In this document: one piece after another, positions 24,508-33,687 of the stretch
How the letters are laid out: each line of letters starts with the position of its first letter
Position numbering within the stretch: the stretch's first letter is position 1
NCBI GenBank assembly: GCA_965238125.1
Contig: OZ250179.1
Location: 3,348,001-3,412,000 of the forward strand
DNA from: UBA6623 sp965238125
GTDB taxonomy: Bacteria; Acidobacteriota; Terriglobia; Bryobacterales; UBA6623
Direction of reading: 5' to 3'
Length of the DNA stretch: 64,000 bases
The notes under the pieces: model-generated
Databases searched by the model: none
What the model saw: the letters and a program-made list of their open reading frames with translations, nothing else
What the model was told of the DNA's origin: nothing
Program-made: the position numbers and the translations under genes

Positions 24508-26100
24508 TCAGCGCGCAAAATAGCCGTCGCGGGAGCGGATTGAAATCCCCAGCCGTTTTACGCGCACGTCGACCTTGCGCCAAGTGCCGTCGAAGGCTTG
24601 ATTTTGTGGATAGTAGGACAAACTGTAGACGCTGCGCAGTTCTTGTTCCACGAGCGGGAAGACGGGCTCCAAATCCTGAATCGACAGGGCCGGAAAAAGC
24701 CGTCCTCCGGAACGCTCGGCGAGCTTTGTCATTTGTTTCCGGGCCCGATGTGACCAGCCGCGTCCGAAACGTTCCCCGGAGCGCAAGAATACAGGATAGA
24801 TCAACGCGTTCATTTCCGCCGCGCCGCGAAGCAGTTTTTTGAACGAGACGCGCGAGGGCATCTCCTGCCCGCTGATCCGGTTGTCGATGCCGTCGCTGAT
24901 GACGATCAGCGCGTTGCGTTCGCCGGGGTGTTGCGGGAAATCTTCCGCGTAGGCGAGCACGACGGCGTCGTAGAGCGGCGATGCCCCGGAGGCGTCCGGT
25001 AGGCGGGCGATCGTTTCAAGCAGGGCCTCTCTTTCGTCGGTCAACCGCGAAATGACGTGAAAAGCGCTGCCCGCGAGCGCGTAGACGGCGACGCGGTCGC
25101 GCGGTCGCGCCAGCTCGACGAAACGCCGCGCGGCATTCTTCATGGAGCGCCGATCCGGCCGCGTGCTGCCGCTCAGATCCAGCAGAATGGCCAAATTGAA
25201 AGGCGTCTCGTCCGAGCCGGCGTTGCCGATTCTTTGGTCCGCTCCGTCTTCCGTGATGTCGAAGTCCCGTTTTCGTAAACCCGTCACGGGCCGACCCTGT
25301 TTGTTGTAGGCGGCAACGATCAGATTGACCATCCTGACGTCAGACCGAAAGACCGGGTCGGCGCCGGGGAGTGAAGCAGCCTGTTCGGAGTCATCCACCG
25401 GCGCCTCGGGCGTTTCCCGTTGCTCGGGGGGTTCGAGCAAGCCGGCCAAAATTTCGGGGGCTTGCCAGGGGAATTTGACCGGGGAATCCTTGGGAACTGA
25501 ATAGTCCGTTAGTTCGATACGGCCGGGTTGGTTGGCTTCGACGCGGACGCGTCCGTAGGCAATACGCCAATCCGCGAGCCGGTCTTCGATACGCCAAAGC
25601 TGTTGGTCGTTGATGATGTCGACTGCTTTTTCGGAAAACTTGTAGCCGCGGGGCTTGACGAATTCGGCCGGTTTGTGGCGAGCATCGAGTCGAAATCGCG
25701 TGACGCGCCACGGAGCGCTGACCGATACGGTTCCACGGTCGGTTTTGAGCAAGGCGCGGCTAATCATGCCGCTGACCGAGATCGCCCCGTGTTCGGTCGT
25801 GACGTCGAGTAAGAAGTCAAAGGGGACCTGCACTTCCAGGTCGATAGGCTCGTTGTCGGGAGGGTCGCATTGCACGGCGATCACGGCGCCGACGCGGGCA
25901 ACTTTCAGGTCGTCCTTGGTCGCCGATCGATTGTTTCCGCGGCCGTGGATCCGCAATCTCGCAACCGTTCCGACTTCGACCGAAATACCACCGACCGGAT
26001 TGTAGAGACGCAGCGTGGTCGCTTCCGCGGCGTGGGCGGTGGAAGCGTAGATCGCCGCAAGGGCGAGGAGAGGAAGAAGCGGATGTGCGATCGTCCTCAT
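24508..26100 (-). CDS. Exported VWFA-domain protein
   Basis: A 530-residue exported protein. The start at 26100 (MRTIAHPLLPLLALAAIYASTAHAAEA) gives a clean signal peptide. A longer frame to 26166 does not. Residues about 25-200 form a beta-rich N-terminal region (YNPVGGISVEVG, DFLLDVTTEHGAISVSG) that resembles the DUF4097-like strands of the sigma-linked adhesin. Residues about 250-530 carry the acidobacterial VWFA-related domain: RPVTGLRKRDFDITEDG, then the MIDAS motif DLSGS at 308-312, the SGASPLYDAVVLAY loop and ALIVISDGIDN. It ends with RSVYSLSYYPQNQAFDGTWRKVDVRVKR. A metal-dependent adhesion or complex-assembly role in the envelope is expected. The partner is unknown. Confidence 0.87.
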   Translation of the reverse strand: MRTIAHPLLPLLALAAIYASTAHAAEATTLRLYNPVGGISVEVGTVARLRIHGRGNNRSATKDDLKVARVGAVIAVQCDPPDNEPIDLEVQVPFDFLLDVTTEHGAISVSGMISRALLKTDRGTVSVSAPWRVTRFRLDARHKPAEFVKPRGYKFSEKAVDIINDQQLWRIEDRLADWRIAYGRVRVEANQPGRIELTDYSVPKDSPVKFPWQAPEILAGLLEPPEQRETPEAPVDDSEQAASLPGADPVFRSDVRMVNLIVAAYNKQGRPVTGLRKRDFDITEDGADQRIGNAGSDETPFNLAILLDLSGSTRPDRRSMKNAARRFVELARPRDRVAVYALAGSAFHVISRLTDEREALLETIARLPDASGASPLYDAVVLAYAEDFPQHPGERNALIVISDGIDNRISGQEMPSRVSFKKLLRGAAEMNALIYPVFLRSGERFGRGWSHRARKQMTKLAERSGGRLFPALSIQDLEPVFPLVEQELRSVYSLSYYPQNQAFDGTWRKVDVRVKRLGISIRSRDGYFAR

Positions 26101-26245
26101 AGCGAGGCGGCCTACGGTGCATTTATGGTAGCGCTGCGGGGAGAAGGGCGATGATCTCTCTCGCATCCGGTCGGTATGGTAATGGACAACTCCCGCTCCG
26201 GCGTAACGCTTTGCCGCGTACGTATTCGACCGGTCTCGCGGTCCC

Positions 26246-28084
26246 TCATCGAAAGCCTTCCCCCGGGAGTAAAGCAGAGGGGCTGCGGAGCCGGGTCCCG
26301 ACCGTTCCGGTCCGCCGCCCCAGAAAACCTCGGCGAATACGGTGCCGGCTGTCGTCGAGCCGATCGACCTCGATCAGCGTGTACTCCTTCTGAACGGCGA
26401 CCCGCGGTTTCAATGCCGACTCGATCGACCTCCCGTTGCGCAAGATGCCGATCGAAATCGCTTCGGCCGACTGCCGCGAAAATGCGCGCAGCACCTCGGT
26501 CGCTCCGCCGGTCACGCGGCGTCGGCCGAGCCGGAAAATGCGGTCGCCCCGCCGCACACCAGCCTGCTCGGCGGCCCCGCCGGGTTCGACCGAAGATACC
26601 ATGACGCCTTGGCCGGGCGGATCGGCCAAGGTTAGGCCCGCCCCAACGCGGCGGCGTTCGGCCTTTTCGAGTCGATAGCCCGCATAACCCAGGTAACGGT
26701 CCCAATCCACCGGCTCGGAGGACCGCACCAGAGTTCGGACTTCGCCGCTCATGTCACGGCCGCCAACTTCGTTGATGACGTTTATGATTGCATCGAGATC
26801 TTCAAAGGGTCGCCCCGTATGAGCATAGTCGCGGTTCATGCGCCGCATCACATCATCGAAACAGCGCTCGTTGGCTGTCACCTGCCGCAGGGATAAATCG
26901 AGCAGATAGGCAATCAATTCGCCCTGTAGGTAGTAGGACACGCTGCGATCGGCTCGACCATATGCCGGGTAGACTTCCAGCCAAGCATCGATGCCGGCTT
27001 CCTCGGCCGATTGGCGCCGCGCGGCCGGGCGGCTCTCGTATTGATTAATCAGACGCAGCAGGCGCGCCATGAATTCGGGTTCGCCCGTCAAGCCGGCGCG
27101 CAATTGGATGTATTGCGAATAGGCCGAGGTGACGCCTTCGGTGAACCACAGCAAGGGTGTCGGGTTGGGTCGCGCGAAGTCGACGGGATCGAGCGAGCGC
27201 GGGCGGATGCGTTTGATGTTCCAAAGATGGAAGAATTCGTGGGCCGTCAACGACGCCATGTTGCATTCGGCGCATCGCGCCGGTCCCCAGATCGACGTGC
27301 CGTCGCGGTATTCCATTCCGCCGCCGTTGATGTCGGAGAAGTGATAGACGAACGTGTAGCTCGGGAACGGCGCGTCGTCCATCATTTCCACCGCGGCGGT
27401 CACGACGCGGCGGGCGGTCTGCTTGAGCAGCTTGAGATTGTACTCCCCGCCCCGCGGATACGCGACCACGCGGACGGTGCGGCCGGCGTGGAGAAATTGC
27501 GCTTCCTCGGATTCGGCAAGATGAACCGGCGTATCCACCAAGCGGTCGTAGTTGGGCGCCTCGAAGCGACCGCCCTTGCCGGCAAGCGTAAGTACTGTCT
27601 TCCAGTTCTTCGGGTGGTTCTCAAAGCGTATAGAAAACGGCTGTCGGCGGCTCGCCACCGGATAGAGCAGTACCTGCGGCAGATTCAAGCAAACGTGCTC
27701 GCCGTCGGCATAGGCGCCAAAAGGGCCCGGGCGGTCGGCCAGCACTTGGTAGGAAATCGTTGCTCGTGAGCCGGGGGCGGCCGTCACTCGCCACAACGAA
27801 GGGTTCTGCTTCTCGACGGGCAAAGCGCTTCCCTGATCGTCGGCCGCGCGAAAGTTGGTGACGTATTGCGCGAAGTCGCGCACCTGATAGGTTCCGCTCC
27901 AGACGGGCATCTGGAAGTCGCAGGTCGCCTGCTCACAGGTCGTTTCCAGAGCGACGGTGAGCCGGCCAGAGCGGGCCGTGGCGAGGTCCAGGGTGTAATC
28001 GGTCGCGGCGTCCGCGATGCCGAGCATCGCCGAGAGGGCGGCGAGGAGTGAGAAGGGTAAGCGGTTTCGAGCGGGCCGGTCCAA
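26246..28084 (-). CDS. M61-family metallopeptidase with C-terminal PDZ domain (glycyl aminopeptidase-like)
   Basis: A 612-residue exported zinc peptidase. The signal peptide is residues 1-26. The N-terminal beta domain is followed by the catalytic thermolysin-like domain with GGGMEYRDG (about 253-261), the zinc motif HEFFH at 282-286 and a downstream WFTEGVTSAYSQY, whose Glu is the expected third ligand. The C-terminal PDZ domain (about 505-590) has VSSVEPGGAAEQAGVRRGDRIFRLGRR. The extreme C-terminus is Arg/Pro-rich and may be frayed. Known relatives release N-terminal glycine or acidic residues from peptides. It shares the strand with the VWFA and DUF1080 genes, with 145 bases between it and the VWFA start. 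Confidence 0.92.
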   Translation of the reverse strand: MDRPARNRLPFSLLAALSAMLGIADAATDYTLDLATARSGRLTVALETTCEQATCDFQMPVWSGTYQVRDFAQYVTNFRAADDQGSALPVEKQNPSLWRVTAAPGSRATISYQVLADRPGPFGAYADGEHVCLNLPQVLLYPVASRRQPFSIRFENHPKNWKTVLTLAGKGGRFEAPNYDRLVDTPVHLAESEEAQFLHAGRTVRVVAYPRGGEYNLKLLKQTARRVVTAAVEMMDDAPFPSYTFVYHFSDINGGGMEYRDGTSIWGPARCAECNMASLTAHEFFHLWNIKRIRPRSLDPVDFARPNPTPLLWFTEGVTSAYSQYIQLRAGLTGEPEFMARLLRLINQYESRPAARRQSAEEAGIDAWLEVYPAYGRADRSVSYYLQGELIAYLLDLSLRQVTANERCFDDVMRRMNRDYAHTGRPFEDLDAIINVINEVGGRDMSGEVRTLVRSSEPVDWDRYLGYAGYRLEKAERRRVGAGLTLADPPGQGVMVSSVEPGGAAEQAGVRRGDRIFRLGRRRVTGGATEVLRAFSRQSAEAISIGILRNGRSIESALKPRVAVQKEYTLIEVDRLDDSRHRIRRGFLGRRTGTVGTRLRSPSALLPGEGFR

Positions 28085-28327
28085 CTCTTAGTATGCGCTG
28101 TCGGGTCGGGGCGGCGCTCGGTGGCGGGCGGAGGCTGCGACTCTCTATAAACCTTCGGAATGGGATGGGTTAGGTTGCTTTGGGTAGTCCGATTAGGCCT
28201 TGGGAGCGCTTTTCCCGAGAAGCTAATCCCGCCATCGGGGGAAGACGATAGAACATTTGTCGCCGACCCGACTTACGTCTCCACCTGGGCGTAGCCGGGG
28301 AAAGCCGCGCCGAGTCCGCGGAGGAGA

Positions 28328-28348
28328 ATGGGACTCAGAAAGCGGTAG
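28328..28348 (+). CDS. Six-codon leader reading frame upstream of the polysaccharide export gene
   Basis: ATG at 28328 gives MGLRKR and stops at 28346-28348, two bases before the ATG of the export gene. It is preceded by GGAGGAG (28319-28326), a far better ribosome-binding site than anything in front of 28351. The site lies in the loop of a 6-bp hairpin, GAGTCC/GGACTC (28310-28336). The arrangement suggests translational coupling of the export gene to a leader peptide, or else misplacement of the main start. The other 240 bases of the 28085-28327 gap are structured-looking but match no riboswitch I know. Confidence 0.4.
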   Translation: MGLRKR

Positions 28349-28350
28349 CT

Positions 28351-29430
28351 ATGCTCAAGAATCGATTCTCATACCATTCCCTCGGGTTGTTGGCGGGCTG
28401 TGTTCACAGAGTTGGGAGGTCCGGCGTCGCCCTACCGGCCACCTTGGTCTTCGTGATCGGGACCGCGGTTCCAGCTCGGGCGGAGACGAGTGGCTCCGCG
28501 CAACGAGACGGTGTCGGGGCAGCCGCCTCGGCGAGCCCGGAGTCGGATCATGTGTCGGGTTATGTGTTAGGTCCCGGCGATGAGGTGACCGTACAGGTCT
28601 TGGGCTCCGACGAGGTCGCCTCCGGGCCGCTGAGGATCGGGCCCCACGGCTACCTCAGCATGCCGTTGGCGGGGCGCGTGGCGGCGGCCGGCAAGACCCT
28701 GGAGCAACTCGAGCAGCTCGTGCGCGAGAGACTGGCGACCTATATACGGGAGCCGCGGGTCAGCGTCGGCGCGGCTCGGTTCCGCAGCCGCCCGGTTTCG
28801 GTGCTGGGTGCGGTCAACCGTCCGGGCGTTCATCAGGTCGAGGGCCCCAAGAGCCTGATCGAGATGCTTTCGCTTGCCGAGGGCATCAGCCAAGACGCCG
28901 GCCCTTGGGTCAAGATCACGCGTCTGATCAAGAACGGAGTGATCCCGCTGCCGAGCGCGCGAACCGACGTGGGCGGCCGCTTCAGCGTGGCCCAGGTACG
29001 GTTATCCGACTTGTTGGAAGCACGCCGCCCGGAGCTCAACATTGCCGTCATGCCGCGCGACGTGATCGCCGTGCCGCGAGCCGAGATGGTTTACGTGATC
29101 GGCGGCGTGCACCGCTCCGGCGGTTTCCTGTTGAACGACCGCGAAAGCATGACGGTATTGCAAGCGCTGGCGCTGGCCGGCGGCCTCAAGGGGACGGCGA
29201 AGAAAAAGGCGGCGAAGATATTGCGCTCGCGCGAGGGCGTCGAGCGGGTCGAGATCGCCGTCAATCTATCGAGCATCATGGCGGGCCGGTCGACCGACGT
29301 CGCGCTCGAGCGGGAGGACATCTTGTTCGTGCCGCACAGCGGCGGCAAGGCGGCGGCAAAGCGCATCGCCGAAGCCGGGCTCGCGATGGGGACCGGCGTG
29401 ATGGTTTGGCGCGCGGGCCGAGGGAACTAG
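28351..29430 (+). CDS. wza: Outer-membrane polysaccharide export protein (Wza/OPX-like)
   Basis: A 359-residue protein that should form the exit channel for a surface polysaccharide. After an N-terminal hydrophobic region comes the poly-export domain (YVLGPGDEVTVQVLGSDEVASG, then GPHGYLSMPLAGRVAAAGKTLEQLEQLVRERL, about residues 70-150). SLBB-type domains follow (VSVLGAVNRPGVHQVEGPKSLIEMLSLA and MVYVIGGVHRSGGFLLNDRESMTVLQALALAGG). The export signal is ambiguous: LLAGC at 13-17 looks like a lipobox, but a better signal-peptide core lies further on (LPATLVFVIGTAVPARA, cleavage near residue 48). It is first in the polysaccharide locus, 62 bases before the Wzc-like gene. The gene symbol is by family only. 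Confidence 0.88.
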   Translation: MLKNRFSYHSLGLLAGCVHRVGRSGVALPATLVFVIGTAVPARAETSGSAQRDGVGAAASASPESDHVSGYVLGPGDEVTVQVLGSDEVASGPLRIGPHGYLSMPLAGRVAAAGKTLEQLEQLVRERLATYIREPRVSVGAARFRSRPVSVLGAVNRPGVHQVEGPKSLIEMLSLAEGISQDAGPWVKITRLIKNGVIPLPSARTDVGGRFSVAQVRLSDLLEARRPELNIAVMPRDVIAVPRAEMVYVIGGVHRSGGFLLNDRESMTVLQALALAGGLKGTAKKKAAKILRSREGVERVEIAVNLSSIMAGRSTDVALEREDILFVPHSGGKAAAKRIAEAGLAMGTGVMVWRAGRGN

Positions 29431-29492
29431 GAAACTCTCGGCGGGACGGCCGCGGCGCGGCTCCCATCAGTCGCTTGTTCCAAGGAAACCGA

Positions 29493-31895
29493 ATGGAGCA
29501 CCCGAAAGAAGCCAACGGCGTGATGCCGATTACCCCGGAAGGACGAGCGGGGCGTCGGATCGAGGCGAGCGGCGTGGAGCGGCCGGTCCGTATGGTCTAC
29601 GGCGAGGTCGTCGATCGGGAAAGCGAGGAGGATGGCGGCGCGGGGTCGTTGTTCGAGTACGGTCGCATACTGGCGCGCAATAAGGGCACGCCGCTGATTG
29701 CGGCGTGCCTGGGGGCGCTGGCGGGATTTCTGCTGAGCTTGCCGCAAACGCCGATTTACCAAGGCCGCACGACGCTCGAGATCGAAAGTCTCAATGAAAA
29801 CTTCTTCAACCTGCGCGAGGTCAACCCGACGACCGTCAACAGCCGCTTCAATACGGAGTTTGACATCGCAACGCAGGTGAAGATCCTCCAAAGCCGGACC
29901 TTGATCGGCAAAGTGGTCGACCGGCTCGAACTCTACGCCGGCGAGCGGTTCACCGCTTCCGGCGGCCGACTCTCGGCTTGGAGAGGAGCGCTGGGACTCC
30001 CTGAGTCCCTCCCCGTTCCGCCTCGCGAGCGAGCTATTGAAGCGTCGCTTGCCGCCTTCACGGTCGAACCCTCGCGAAGGACGCGCATTGTCGAGATCGT
30101 GTCGGAATGGCCGGACCCCGGCTTGGCCGCCGATTTCGCCAATACGTTGGCGGACGCCTTCATCGAGCACAACCTCGAGGCGCGCTGGAAATCGACCCAA
30201 CGCAGCGGAGAGTGGTTGGGGCGGCAGTTGACCGATCTGCGTGTCAAGCTCGAACACTCGGAAGAGCGTCTGCAGCGCTACGCCCGTCAAAGCGGATTGT
30301 TGTTTACCGCTGAGCAAGACAGCGTCGCCGAGCAGCGCTTGGCGCAATTGCAAGCGGAGCTTTCCCGCGCCCAAGCCGAGCGCATCTCGAAACAATCGCG
30401 TTTCGAGTTGGCTCGCGGCGTCGAGCCCGAGGCGTTGCCCGGCATTGTCGACAACACGACGCTGCGCGGCTATCAGGTGCGGCTGACCGAGCTGCGGCGC
30501 GAACTGGCCGACTTGAGCTCGACCTTTACTCCGGCGCACCACAAGGTGAAGAGTACCGGCGCCCAAGTCGCCGCCCTGGAATCCGCGCTCGCCAAAGAGC
30601 GCTCGCACGTGATCGTGCGCATCCAAAACGATTACGAAACATCACTAAGGCGCGAAAGACTGCTGGCGGACGATTACGCGAATCAAGCACGGCTGGTGTC
30701 GGAACAAGCGGGCCGAGCGATTCAGTACAACATCTACAAACGCGAGGTCGACACGAATCGCGACCTTTACGACAACTTGCTCAAAAGGGTCAAGGAAGCC
30801 GGCGTGGCCTCGGCCATGCGGGCGGGCAATATCCGCATTGTCGACCGCGCCGAGCCGCCGCGAAAGCCCGTGAAGCCCGACCACGGGGCCAACGCGCTGT
30901 TGGGTCTTTTGGGAGGAGTCTTGGTGGGGATCGCTTTCGTCATCGTCTCGGAGCGCGCCGACCGCACGCTGCGCCGGCCCGGCGACGTGGCGAACTACCT
31001 CCGCGTGCCGGAGTTGGGCGTGATTCCATCGTTGGCGGCCGAGGCGGGGTCACGATCAAAGGGGAGACGAAAGCAAGCGGCGGCAAGTGCCGAGGCGGGG
31101 CCGATCGGGCTGCTGCCCGCCGCGCAATCGGAGACGGGGGAGGCCGTGGAGTTGAGCTCTTGGCAACAGAAACCGACCCTGATCGCCGAATCGTTTCGGG
31201 CGACGCTGACGTCGATCTTGTTCGCGGGTTCGAACGGCTCGGCGCCCGATCTGCTGGTCGTCTCGAGTCCGTCGCCGGGCGAAGGCAAGACGACGGTCGT
31301 CAGCAATCTGGCGATTTGTCTGGCGGAGATCAATCGACGGGTTCTGCTGATCGACGCCGATATGCGCAAACCGCGCGTCCATAAGGTTTTCGGCATTCCC
31401 AACGGCTGGGGGCTGAGCGATTTGCTTCGCCTTCCCGCCGGCACGGACGACGACATGCCGATCGAGCAATTCGTGGTCAAGACCTCCGTCCCGAATCTCT
31501 ACGTGCTGCCGAGTGGTACACCGACCCATTCGATACCGAATCTATTGCACTCCCCGCGAACCGCGGAAGTGTTGGCCCGCTGCCGACGCGAGTTCGATAC
31601 GGTGCTGATCGATACGCCTCCCATGATGCAGATCTGCGACGCCCGCGTGCTTGGGCAGATGGCCGACGCCGTCGTGTTGGTCTTGAGGGCCGGGCAAACA
31701 ACGCGCGGGACGGCGCGGGCCGCCGCCGAACGCTTTCTCGACGACGGGACGCATCTGCTGGGAACGATTCTCAATTCCTGGAATCCCAATACGAACGGCT
31801 ACGGCTACTACGACAGCTACCGTTACTACGACGGCTACTACGGCGACCGTGAGGAAGCCGAAAACACCGCCAAGGCGGCCGAGAAGACAGCCTGA
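29493..31895 (+). CDS. wzc: Chain-length determinant / BY-type tyrosine kinase fusion (Wzc-like)
   Basis: An 800-residue inner-membrane protein that controls polymer length together with Wza. ATG at 29493 (MEHPKEANGVMPITPEG) has AAGGAA upstream. The longer open frame to 28905 overlaps wza and is spurious. Order: Wzz domain with a first membrane span (about 68-85) and IYQGRTTLEIESLNENFFNL; long coiled coil (about 230-410); second span (about 470-490, ALLGLLGGVLVGIAFVIVSE); kinase with Walker A SPSPGEGKTTVVSNLA (K599), Walker A' LLIDADMRKPR and Walker B VLIDTPPMM. The C-terminus is a tyrosine cluster (eight Tyr within NGYGYYDSYRYYDGYYGDRE), the usual autophosphorylation site. Confidence 0.93.
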   Translation: MEHPKEANGVMPITPEGRAGRRIEASGVERPVRMVYGEVVDRESEEDGGAGSLFEYGRILARNKGTPLIAACLGALAGFLLSLPQTPIYQGRTTLEIESLNENFFNLREVNPTTVNSRFNTEFDIATQVKILQSRTLIGKVVDRLELYAGERFTASGGRLSAWRGALGLPESLPVPPRERAIEASLAAFTVEPSRRTRIVEIVSEWPDPGLAADFANTLADAFIEHNLEARWKSTQRSGEWLGRQLTDLRVKLEHSEERLQRYARQSGLLFTAEQDSVAEQRLAQLQAELSRAQAERISKQSRFELARGVEPEALPGIVDNTTLRGYQVRLTELRRELADLSSTFTPAHHKVKSTGAQVAALESALAKERSHVIVRIQNDYETSLRRERLLADDYANQARLVSEQAGRAIQYNIYKREVDTNRDLYDNLLKRVKEAGVASAMRAGNIRIVDRAEPPRKPVKPDHGANALLGLLGGVLVGIAFVIVSERADRTLRRPGDVANYLRVPELGVIPSLAAEAGSRSKGRRKQAAASAEAGPIGLLPAAQSETGEAVELSSWQQKPTLIAESFRATLTSILFAGSNGSAPDLLVVSSPSPGEGKTTVVSNLAICLAEINRRVLLIDADMRKPRVHKVFGIPNGWGLSDLLRLPAGTDDDMPIEQFVVKTSVPNLYVLPSGTPTHSIPNLLHSPRTAEVLARCRREFDTVLIDTPPMMQICDARVLGQMADAVVLVLRAGQTTRGTARAAAERFLDDGTHLLGTILNSWNPNTNGYGYYDSYRYYDGYYGDREEAENTAKAAEKTA

Positions 31896-31938
31896 ACTTT
31901 CCGTTCGCCTTTTCCTTCCCGAACCGATAAGAACTCTT

Positions 31939-33477
31939 ATGTCGGATGTCGATCTGTCCTCGGTCCGTGTTGCCTACCCGGCGACCGCCGCTCCCGCCGC
32001 GGCGGCTTGGCGTGGACCGGCCCGGCGCTGGGCCGCCGCCGTCGCTCCGCTGACGCGGCTGCTCTTCGATGTTGCCGCGCTCTGGGCGGCTTGGCACGCC
32101 GCCGTCGAGGCGCGACTGGCGCTGAATCCGCTGCTGCCGCGGGTGCTCGAACGCGGTGAGTTGATCGACGTCGCTCCTCCGCTTTCCTCGATTGTCTTGT
32201 TGTGGGTCTTGACGGCGTTCTATCGCGGTTCCTATGGCGGCGGTCGCAACCGAGCCGCTTCCTCGGCGGCGGCGGCGCTTCACGACGCGGCGGAGTCGAC
32301 CTTCATTGCCGGTGCGTTGATCGTGGTGGTGACCTATTTTTCGCGCCAAGCCGGCGCGGATCTGTCGCGATCGTTCACCGCTCTGTTTGTCCCGCTTAAT
32401 TTCGTGACGATGATGACGGGCCGTTACGCCGCGTTGTTGGCCGTTTCGGTTCTTGAACACCGCTTCGCGATTCCCGAGCGGGTTGCGGTGGCGGGATGGG
32501 GCCGGCCCGCGGCGGACCTAATCGAACGGTTGCGGCAAGCCGGTGAATCGATCGAGGTGGTCGGGGTCATTCAGCCGGCCGAGAGGCGAAAGACGGGTCG
32601 GGAGGAATCGGGGCCGTCGCTGCCGCTGATCGGCAAGACCGCGCAGCTCGGCGCGCTCGTCAACATTCACGCTCTTGACCGAGTCGTGATGATTGAGGGA
32701 CATCTTGACGCCGAGGAGACCGAAAAATGCGCCGTGGTGCTGAAACGCATGGGTGTGACGGCGAGTCGCGCGGTGGCCGCCGCCGGTCCCGATGCGCGAA
32801 TCGAGGTTTCCGAGCGCTACGGTTTGCAATGGGTCGAGCTGCGCCCGGTTTCGCACACTCGCGGGGAGGAATTCCTTAAGCGAGGCTTCGACCTGGTGGT
32901 CTCGGGGGCTCTGTTGACTGCTCTGGCCCCGCTGCTGGCGGCCGCGGCGTTGGGAATTAAGCTGACTTCTCCCGGCCCGGTTTTCTACCGCGCGCCGCGG
33001 GTCGGCAAGGGCGGGCGGCATTTTCAATTCTTGAAATTTCGCTCCATGTACACGGACGCCGCCGGGCGAGGCGGTTTAGGCGCGCGCAACGAACACAGCG
33101 GGCACTTGTTCAAAATTCGACGCGACCCGCGGATCACGCCTTGGGGCAGATTGCTGCGGCGTTCGAGCATGGACGAGCTGCCGCAGTTGGTCAACGTGTT
33201 GCTGGGGCAGATGAGCCTGGTGGGGCCGCGCCCGCTGCCGGCGGAAGACCTCGACCCCGACGGCCAAAGCCGTCGTTTCCGCGAATGGGCCGACGAGCGT
33301 TCTCGCGTGCTGCCGGGGATTACCGGGCTGTGGCAGGTGAACGGTCGCAGCGAGCTGCCGTTTGAAAAGATGATCGAGCTGGATCTGGGTTATGTCCGAA
33401 ACCGCGGCCCGCGCTTGGATCTGCGGATCCTGCTCGAGACGCCCCCGGCGGTGTTGACCGGCCGCGGGGCCTACTGA
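31939..33477 (+). CDS. Polyprenyl-phosphate sugar-1-phosphate transferase (WcaJ/WbaP-type)
   Basis: A 512-residue initiating transferase. ATG at 31939 (MSDVDLSSVRVAYPATAA) is 43 bases after wzc and avoids a basic extension to 31849. The N-terminal half has four to five membrane segments (about 40-160) and a Rossmann-like CoA-binding-type domain (RVAVAGWGRPAADLIERLRQAG). The C-terminal catalytic domain has the membrane hairpin (LKRGFDLVVSGALLTALAPLL), PGPVFYRAPRVGKGGRHFQFLKFRSM, the MDELPQLVNVLLGQMSLVGPRP signature and ITGLWQVNGRS. It loads the first sugar phosphate onto undecaprenyl phosphate on the cytoplasmic face. Confidence 0.93.
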   Translation: MSDVDLSSVRVAYPATAAPAAAAWRGPARRWAAAVAPLTRLLFDVAALWAAWHAAVEARLALNPLLPRVLERGELIDVAPPLSSIVLLWVLTAFYRGSYGGGRNRAASSAAAALHDAAESTFIAGALIVVVTYFSRQAGADLSRSFTALFVPLNFVTMMTGRYAALLAVSVLEHRFAIPERVAVAGWGRPAADLIERLRQAGESIEVVGVIQPAERRKTGREESGPSLPLIGKTAQLGALVNIHALDRVVMIEGHLDAEETEKCAVVLKRMGVTASRAVAAAGPDARIEVSERYGLQWVELRPVSHTRGEEFLKRGFDLVVSGALLTALAPLLAAAALGIKLTSPGPVFYRAPRVGKGGRHFQFLKFRSMYTDAAGRGGLGARNEHSGHLFKIRRDPRITPWGRLLRRSSMDELPQLVNVLLGQMSLVGPRPLPAEDLDPDGQSRRFREWADERSRVLPGITGLWQVNGRSELPFEKMIELDLGYVRNRGPRLDLRILLETPPAVLTGRGAY

Positions 33478-33607
33478 ACGTCGGCGAGCCGTACTCGGTG
33501 AGACGAACCAACACGCATAGGGGCTCCCCATTGATGAGTTTCGGTGCTCGGGGTCTGGTCAGCGAACTCCCGCGGGTTCGCGGGTTGCCGTAGTGTTGAC
33601 GGCCTCA

Positions 33608-33642
33608 TCGCATACCGCTCCCTTACGGTCGCGGCTCGGTTT
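33608..33642. repeat. Dispersed YRS-type repeat upstream of the NeuB-like gene
   Basis: CGCATACCGCTCCCTTACGG followed by TCGCGGCTCGGTTTG matches the unit at 11468-11505 and 45013-45050. It lies 46 bases upstream of the NeuB start, within the 210-base gap 33478-33687. When translated it adds a false AYRSLTVAARFG extension to the following protein. No promoter was recognised in the gap. Confidence 0.65.
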
Positions 33643-33687
33643 GGGGCGGCTCGACTTCACGGCACTTTATCTAGGAGGTTCTATTTC

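Noticed and set aside
28085..28350. Possible c-di-GMP or c-di-AMP riboswitch before wza
   Set aside because: The stretch is GC-rich and structured (CCGGGGAAAGCC, GCCGAGTCC), but the conserved cores of the known classes could not be aligned.
28905..29492. N-terminal extension of the Wzc-like protein
   Set aside because: It overlaps wza in another frame and is Arg/Gly-rich. The ATG at 29493 has a ribosome-binding site and matches the family start.
33544..33687. N-terminal extension of the NeuB-like protein
   Set aside because: It is translated from the dispersed repeat. The ATG at 33688 has a good GGAGG site and begins the family sequence.
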